Shown here: positions 62,133 through 64,000 of the stretch, one piece after another
Layout: every line of letters starts with the position of its first letter
How positions within the stretch are numbered: the first letter of the stretch is position 1
From: Oxalobacter formigenes
Lineage (GTDB): Bacteria > Pseudomonadota > Gammaproteobacteria > Burkholderiales > Burkholderiaceae_D
NCBI RefSeq assembly: GCF_027158485.1
Contig: NZ_JAMKYJ010000006.1
Reading direction: 5' to 3' (one strand)
DNA: 64,000 nt
Made by a program: the position numbers and the translations under genes
Notes under the pieces: generated by a model
Told to the model about the DNA's origin: nothing
What the model saw: the letters and a program-made list of their open reading frames with translations, nothing else
Databases searched by the model: none

Positions 62133-64000
62133 TCAGGATTGCGTTCGGATTTCCTGTGCGTTTTTCATGTCATCTGCTGGACGTTTTTCCCGCAATGTTT
62201 CATCCAGTATCCGATAAAGCAGACTGGAATCGATCGGCTTGGCGATGTGTCCGTTCATGCCGGACGCTCTGGCTGCGGCTACATCTTCGCTGAATGCATC
62301 GGCTGTCATGGCGAAAATCGGAATGGTTTTCGCATCGGGATGAGTGGCTGAGCGAATGGTGCGTGCCGCCTCGTATCCGTTCATCCGGGGCATTTGTATG
62401 TCCATCAAAACAAGATCGTAGTACCCTTCTCCGGATGCCATAAACATGTCTGCCGCTTCCTGTCCGTCATGAGCCCATTCGATAGCCGCTCCGGTCACGT
62501 TCAGCAGTTCAGTGGCAATTTCACCGTTCAGGTCATTGTCTTCAACCAGCAGGAAACGTTTTCCGGTAAAGTCACCGATAGACCCGGTTTGTCCATTTTC
62601 CGTCTGTTCGTTTGCCGGTTCATTATCGACGACGGAGACCAGGGTATTGTAAAGTGTCGAGGCAAACAGAGGTTTCGATATGAATGCATTGGCACCTGCC
62701 TCCAGTGCGGCTTTCCTGATGGCGCCGGGATCGTAGGCAGATATGATGATAATGAGCGTTTCCGGACCGACCCTCTCCCTTATTCGTCTTGTTATTTCCA
62801 CCCCGTCAATGTCCGGCATTTGCCAGTCTACAAGGCAAACATCGTAATCATCACAGGCTTCGTGTGCGGTCAGAACCATTTTTACCGCTTCGAGTCCCGA
62901 ATTGACCCATCGGGCGTTTATTCCCATCTTTTTCAGCAGAAGGCTGGCATATACACAACTATCGTGTTCATCGTCCACGACCAGAACCTTGAGCGTCTCC
63001 AGTTTCCTGTTTTTTGCCACTACCGCTTCTTTTTCGATTTCCACAGGCAACTCTACCGTAATTGTCGTGCCTTTTCCGGGACTGCTTTTTACGTGTATGG
63101 TACCGCCCAGCAAATTGACCAGATTTTTGGTGATGGCCATACCCAGACCGGTTCCTCCGTATTTTTTGGAAATGGTGCTGGGTGCCTGTTCGAAAGGTAT
63201 AAAAAGACGGCTCAAAAATTCTTCGCTCATCCCTATTCCGGTATCGCTGATGGAAAAGCGCAATCGAACCTCATTGTTTTTAAGAATGAACTGTTTTACC
63301 TGAAGACGGACCGTCCCTCCTTTGAGTGTGAATTTGAGGGCATTGGACAGCAGATTCAACAGAATCTGGTTGATCCTCATCGAATCGCCGATAAAGGTAT
63401 CGGCCGTAATATCGGCCAAAGCCGTTTCGAAAGCGAGCCCGTGTTCTTTGGCCTGCAACCAGACAATGGAAATCACGGATTCAAGAAACGGCTGCAATTT
63501 GAACGGTTCACGATTGATGGCGAGTTTGCCTTCCTCGATTTTGGACATGTCGAGCACATCATTGATGAGTGAGAGCAGATGCCTTGAAGAAAAAGCGATT
63601 TTGGCAAGGCAATCCTCGACTCGGGTACGATCGTCCAGATAATTTCCTGCAATTGTGGTCATGCCGATGATTCCATTCATCGGCGTCCGTATTTCATGGG
63701 ACATACGGGAGAGAAACTCTTTTTTCGCATTATTGGCATTTTGGGCCAGAACCAGCGCATCTCTCAAATCCGCTTCCCTTTTCGACAAAGCGGTCAGTCT
63801 TTTGCGTTCCATGAGATTGAAATAAATCGTCAGGGTAATGATGGCGGCGCCAAGAAGAATGGAAACGACAATGGAAAATACTGCTGTCATCGCCGTCTTT
63901 TTTTCCAGATTCCGGACATTGGTGTCAGCCGTCTGGATGATTTTTACGAGTGCGTCATTGACCGCTTCGTAGCGGGGATAAACCTCCCTGTCGAGATAGT
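62133..64000 (-). CDS. Hybrid histidine kinase (4HB-type sensor, HisKA, HATPase, two REC), partial at right edge
   Basis: Reading leftwards, the frame is open from the window edge, so the N-terminus is missing. The visible start (YLDREVYPRYEAVNDALVKII) looks like the end of a 4HB_MCP-type periplasmic domain, then one transmembrane helix (FSIVVSILLGAAIITLTIYFNL), a coiled HisKA with SHEIRTPMNGIIGM, HATPase (NLLSNALKFTL, DTGIGMS, GTGLGMAITKNL), receiver 1 (VVDDEHDS, LVDWQMPD) and receiver 2 (LVEDNDLN, MDIQMPRMNG). Both receivers keep the phospho-Asp. Two-receiver layout matches the kinase at 46769-50044, though the sensor differs. Confidence 0.9.
   Translation of the reverse strand, partial: YLDREVYPRYEAVNDALVKIIQTADTNVRNLEKKTAMTAVFSIVVSILLGAAIITLTIYFNLMERKRLTALSKREADLRDALVLAQNANNAKKEFLSRMSHEIRTPMNGIIGMTTIAGNYLDDRTRVEDCLAKIAFSSRHLLSLINDVLDMSKIEEGKLAINREPFKLQPFLESVISIVWLQAKEHGLAFETALADITADTFIGDSMRINQILLNLLSNALKFTLKGGTVRLQVKQFILKNNEVRLRFSISDTGIGMSEEFLSRLFIPFEQAPSTISKKYGGTGLGMAITKNLVNLLGGTIHVKSSPGKGTTITVELPVEIEKEAVVAKNRKLETLKVLVVDDEHDSCVYASLLLKKMGINARWVNSGLEAVKMVLTAHEACDDYDVCLVDWQMPDIDGVEITRRIRERVGPETLIIIISAYDPGAIRKAALEAGANAFISKPLFASTLYNTLVSVVDNEPANEQTENGQTGSIGDFTGKRFLLVEDNDLNGEIATELLNVTGAAIEWAHDGQEAADMFMASGEGYYDLVLMDIQMPRMNGYEAARTIRSATHPDAKTIPIFAMTADAFSEDVAAARASGMNGHIAKPIDSSLLYRILDETLREKRPADDMKNAQEIRTQS

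Overview
This window looks like chromosomal DNA of a beta-proteobacterium of roughly 50% GC. The lifestyle markers (Mn riboswitch-mntP, ppa, mgtA, ftsH, dusA, ribB, many PAS/GGDEF/EAL and hybrid-kinase proteins) and the gene content suggest Oxalobacteraceae, possibly Oxalobacter. That is inferred from protein style; no rRNA is present to confirm it. Most genes are ordinary metabolism, transport and signalling. The interesting material is a mosaic of accessory genes, several of them broken by one in-frame stop codon.

Layout. 1-6.4 kb: universal stress protein (cut by the left edge), cation P-type ATPase, LMW protein-tyrosine phosphatase, DUF445 membrane protein, flavin/PNPOx-like protein. 6.4-22.3 kb, accessory: two copies of an unknown 80-90 aa protein, each behind a long leader with compensatory base changes, bracket three phage-tail-collar genes, an autotransporter split by a TGA, a broken phage-associated-type gene, tRNA-Gly(CCC), a Mn2+ riboswitch with mntP, a GNAT enzyme and a NimR/NimT-like regulator-exporter pair. 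Two of the tail genes carry a 218 bp perfect inverted repeat. 22.3-26.7 kb: UmuD-like protein without its catalytic dyad, ArsR-YeeE/YedE sulfur operon, mscL, ion channel, TauE/SafE permease. 27-31.7 kb: cyclic-di-GMP cluster (one EAL, two paralogous GGDEF proteins). 32-42.4 kb: drug exporter, acid phosphatase, pyrophosphatase, mgtA, Skp-like protein, MFS permease, ClC channel.

42.6-45.7 kb: a gene related to the broken one at 16.6-18.1 kb, followed by two secreted Sel1-repeat paralogues, resembling an effector with tandem immunity genes. 46-50 kb: ybaK and a hybrid histidine kinase. 50-56.3 kb: small secreted Cys protein, a solitary type I-C-like CRISPR repeat, AraC regulator, deacetylase-bactofilin operon, divergent Cro/XRE-like pair, ribB, and a ybaK-family gene broken by a stop. 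56.3-64 kb: LolA-like protein, ftsH, dusA with a ~1 kb mini-island in its 5' end (45 bp flanking repeats, one toxin-antitoxin-like pair inside), and a second hybrid kinase cut by the right edge.

The strongest leads are the duplicated structured leader with its small protein, the minimal dusA-targeted island, the 218 bp inverted repeat, and intrinsic terminators placed just before the start codons of four accessory genes.
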